Origin: Brevibacterium permense
GTDB lineage: Bacteria; Actinomycetota; Actinomycetes; Actinomycetales; Brevibacteriaceae
Length of the DNA: 64,000 nucleotides
Assembly (NCBI RefSeq): GCF_013280495.1
Contig: NZ_JABSSX010000003.1
Coordinates: 248,001-312,000 of the forward strand
Direction of reading: 5' to 3'
Position numbers and translations under genes: made by a program. The notes beneath the pieces are model-generated. The model made no database searches and was not told the origin of the DNA. It saw only the letters and a list, made by a program, of their open reading frames with translations. Positions 63,483 to 64,000 of this stretch are shown here, one piece after another; position 1 is the first letter of the stretch; every line of letters begins with the position of its first letter.

Positions 63483-64000
63483 TCAGTCCTGGTCGACGAA
63501 GTCGATCGAGTCGATGGTGATCTCCTCGCCGGCTTCCTCGGTGCTCAGGGACTTGATACGGCCCGCGGCCCTGAGGTCGCCTTCTGCCGCCGTGATCGCG
63601 GAGACGACGGCGGCCGGCGCCTGAATGGTCACGGAAGCGACCTCGGTCTTCTGCGACACCTTGGCCTCGGTCTTCGTGCGGCGGATCTCGGTCAGTGCGG
63701 CTGCCACGAAGGCCAGCAGCTCGGGATCGACGGACGATTCCGGATGGCTCAGCGCCTCATCTGCCGGCCACGGCGCACGGTGGACCGAACCGGTGCGCCA
63801 CCAGGACCAGACCTCTTCGGTGACGAACGGAGTGAACGGAGCGAACAGACGCAGCAGGACATCCAGAGCAGTGGCCAAGGTGACGTGCGCCGACAGCTGA
63901 TCGTCAGATCCCGATGAGCCGTAGGAACGGTCCTTGACGAGCTCGACATAGTCATCGGTGAACTCCCAGAAGAAGCTCTCGGTCACACGCAGTGCATGAG
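63483..64000 (-). CDS. valS: valyl-tRNA synthetase, C-terminal part (runs off window)
   Basis: Last 172 or so codons of ValRS. The anticodon-binding domain region has ALRVTESFFWEFTDDYVELVK (helical), then LLRLFAPFTPFVTEEVWSW, the class-I conserved FxPFxxEExW motif. The C-terminal end is Lys/Thr/Glu-rich with VSQKTEVASVTIQAP. The frame stays open to the window edge; an internal GTG at 63986 is not a start. Two tandem hairpins follow its stop. This fits the valS position downstream of clpX in related genomes. Confidence 0.9.
   Translation of the reverse strand, partial: HALRVTESFFWEFTDDYVELVKDRSYGSSGSDDQLSAHVTLATALDVLLRLFAPFTPFVTEEVWSWWRTGSVHRAPWPADEALSHPESSVDPELLAFVAAALTEIRRTKTEAKVSQKTEVASVTIQAPAAVVSAITAAEGDLRAAGRIKSLSTEEAGEEITIDSIDFVDQD

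Overview
The window is a gene-dense, high-GC stretch of chromosome from an actinobacterium, very probably a Micrococcales member; the overall protein flavour resembles Brevibacterium, but that genus call is recognition rather than measurement. Supporting signs are frequent GTG starts, ATGA/TGATG gene overlaps, TAGAGT/TATAGT-type -10 boxes, the mismatch endonuclease NucS, a guaB1-type IMPDH homologue, paired clpP genes, a MurA with Asp in place of the catalytic Cys, and a mycothiol-type DsbA protein. There is no prophage, insertion sequence or CRISPR array. Four tRNA genes are present (Arg-CCG, Arg-UCU, Pro-UGG, Gly-UCC).

Layout. 0-4 kb: guaB1 and two CNNM/CorC-type membrane proteins. 4.4-10.3 kb: membrane-anchored D,D-carboxypeptidase, tRNA-Arg, a MacB-type ABC exporter and a CynX-type MFS carrier. 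10.4-16 kb: a catalytic-core-less arginyl-tRNA synthetase relative followed by lysA-hom-thrC-thrB (lysine, threonine and methionine precursor synthesis). 16-22.5 kb: rho-prfA-prmC-tsaC/sua5-wecA-atpI-like. 22.8-29.7 kb: the full F1Fo ATP synthase operon atpBEFHAGDC. 29.7-36.9 kb: DUF2550 protein, murA, a decayed AbiEi-like gene, divergent nucS and a zinc-ribbon protein, a long DivIVA-like coiled-coil protein, thiolase and a thiamine-binding-type protein. 37-44 kb: tRNA-Arg, two dynamin-like GTPases, an SSB paralogue, a lipoprotein and ettA. 44.4-53.6 kb: thioesterases, truncated haemoglobin, MscS channel, aminopeptidase N, DsbA-type oxidoreductase, rpiB and a zinc alcohol dehydrogenase. 53.7-60 kb: two tRNAs, a Tat-exported GH15-like glycosidase, and the protein-quality block tig-clpP1-clpP2-clpX. 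60-64 kb: MFS exporter, an ArsR/SRPBCC pair, an AIM24 protein and the 3' part of valS running off the window.

From memory, the order closely follows two separate M. tuberculosis blocks: argS-lysA-thrA-thrC-thrB-rho-prfA-hemK-sua5-rfe-atp-murA-nucS-fadA4, and ssb paralogue-ettA-thioesterase-glbO-pepN-Rv2466c-rpiB-tig-clpP1-clpP2-clpX-valS. They are joined here near 37 kb. Against that background the deviations stand out. An ArgRS-derived non-catalytic protein occupies the argS position. PrmC has no ATG/GTG/TTG start. Rho has a 12-codon leader ORF running into a terminator-like hairpin. A sequence fitting the ClgR consensus lies before clpP1. Several genes have a -10 box placed for leaderless transcription, including an arsR gene whose operator, promoter and annotated start overlap.
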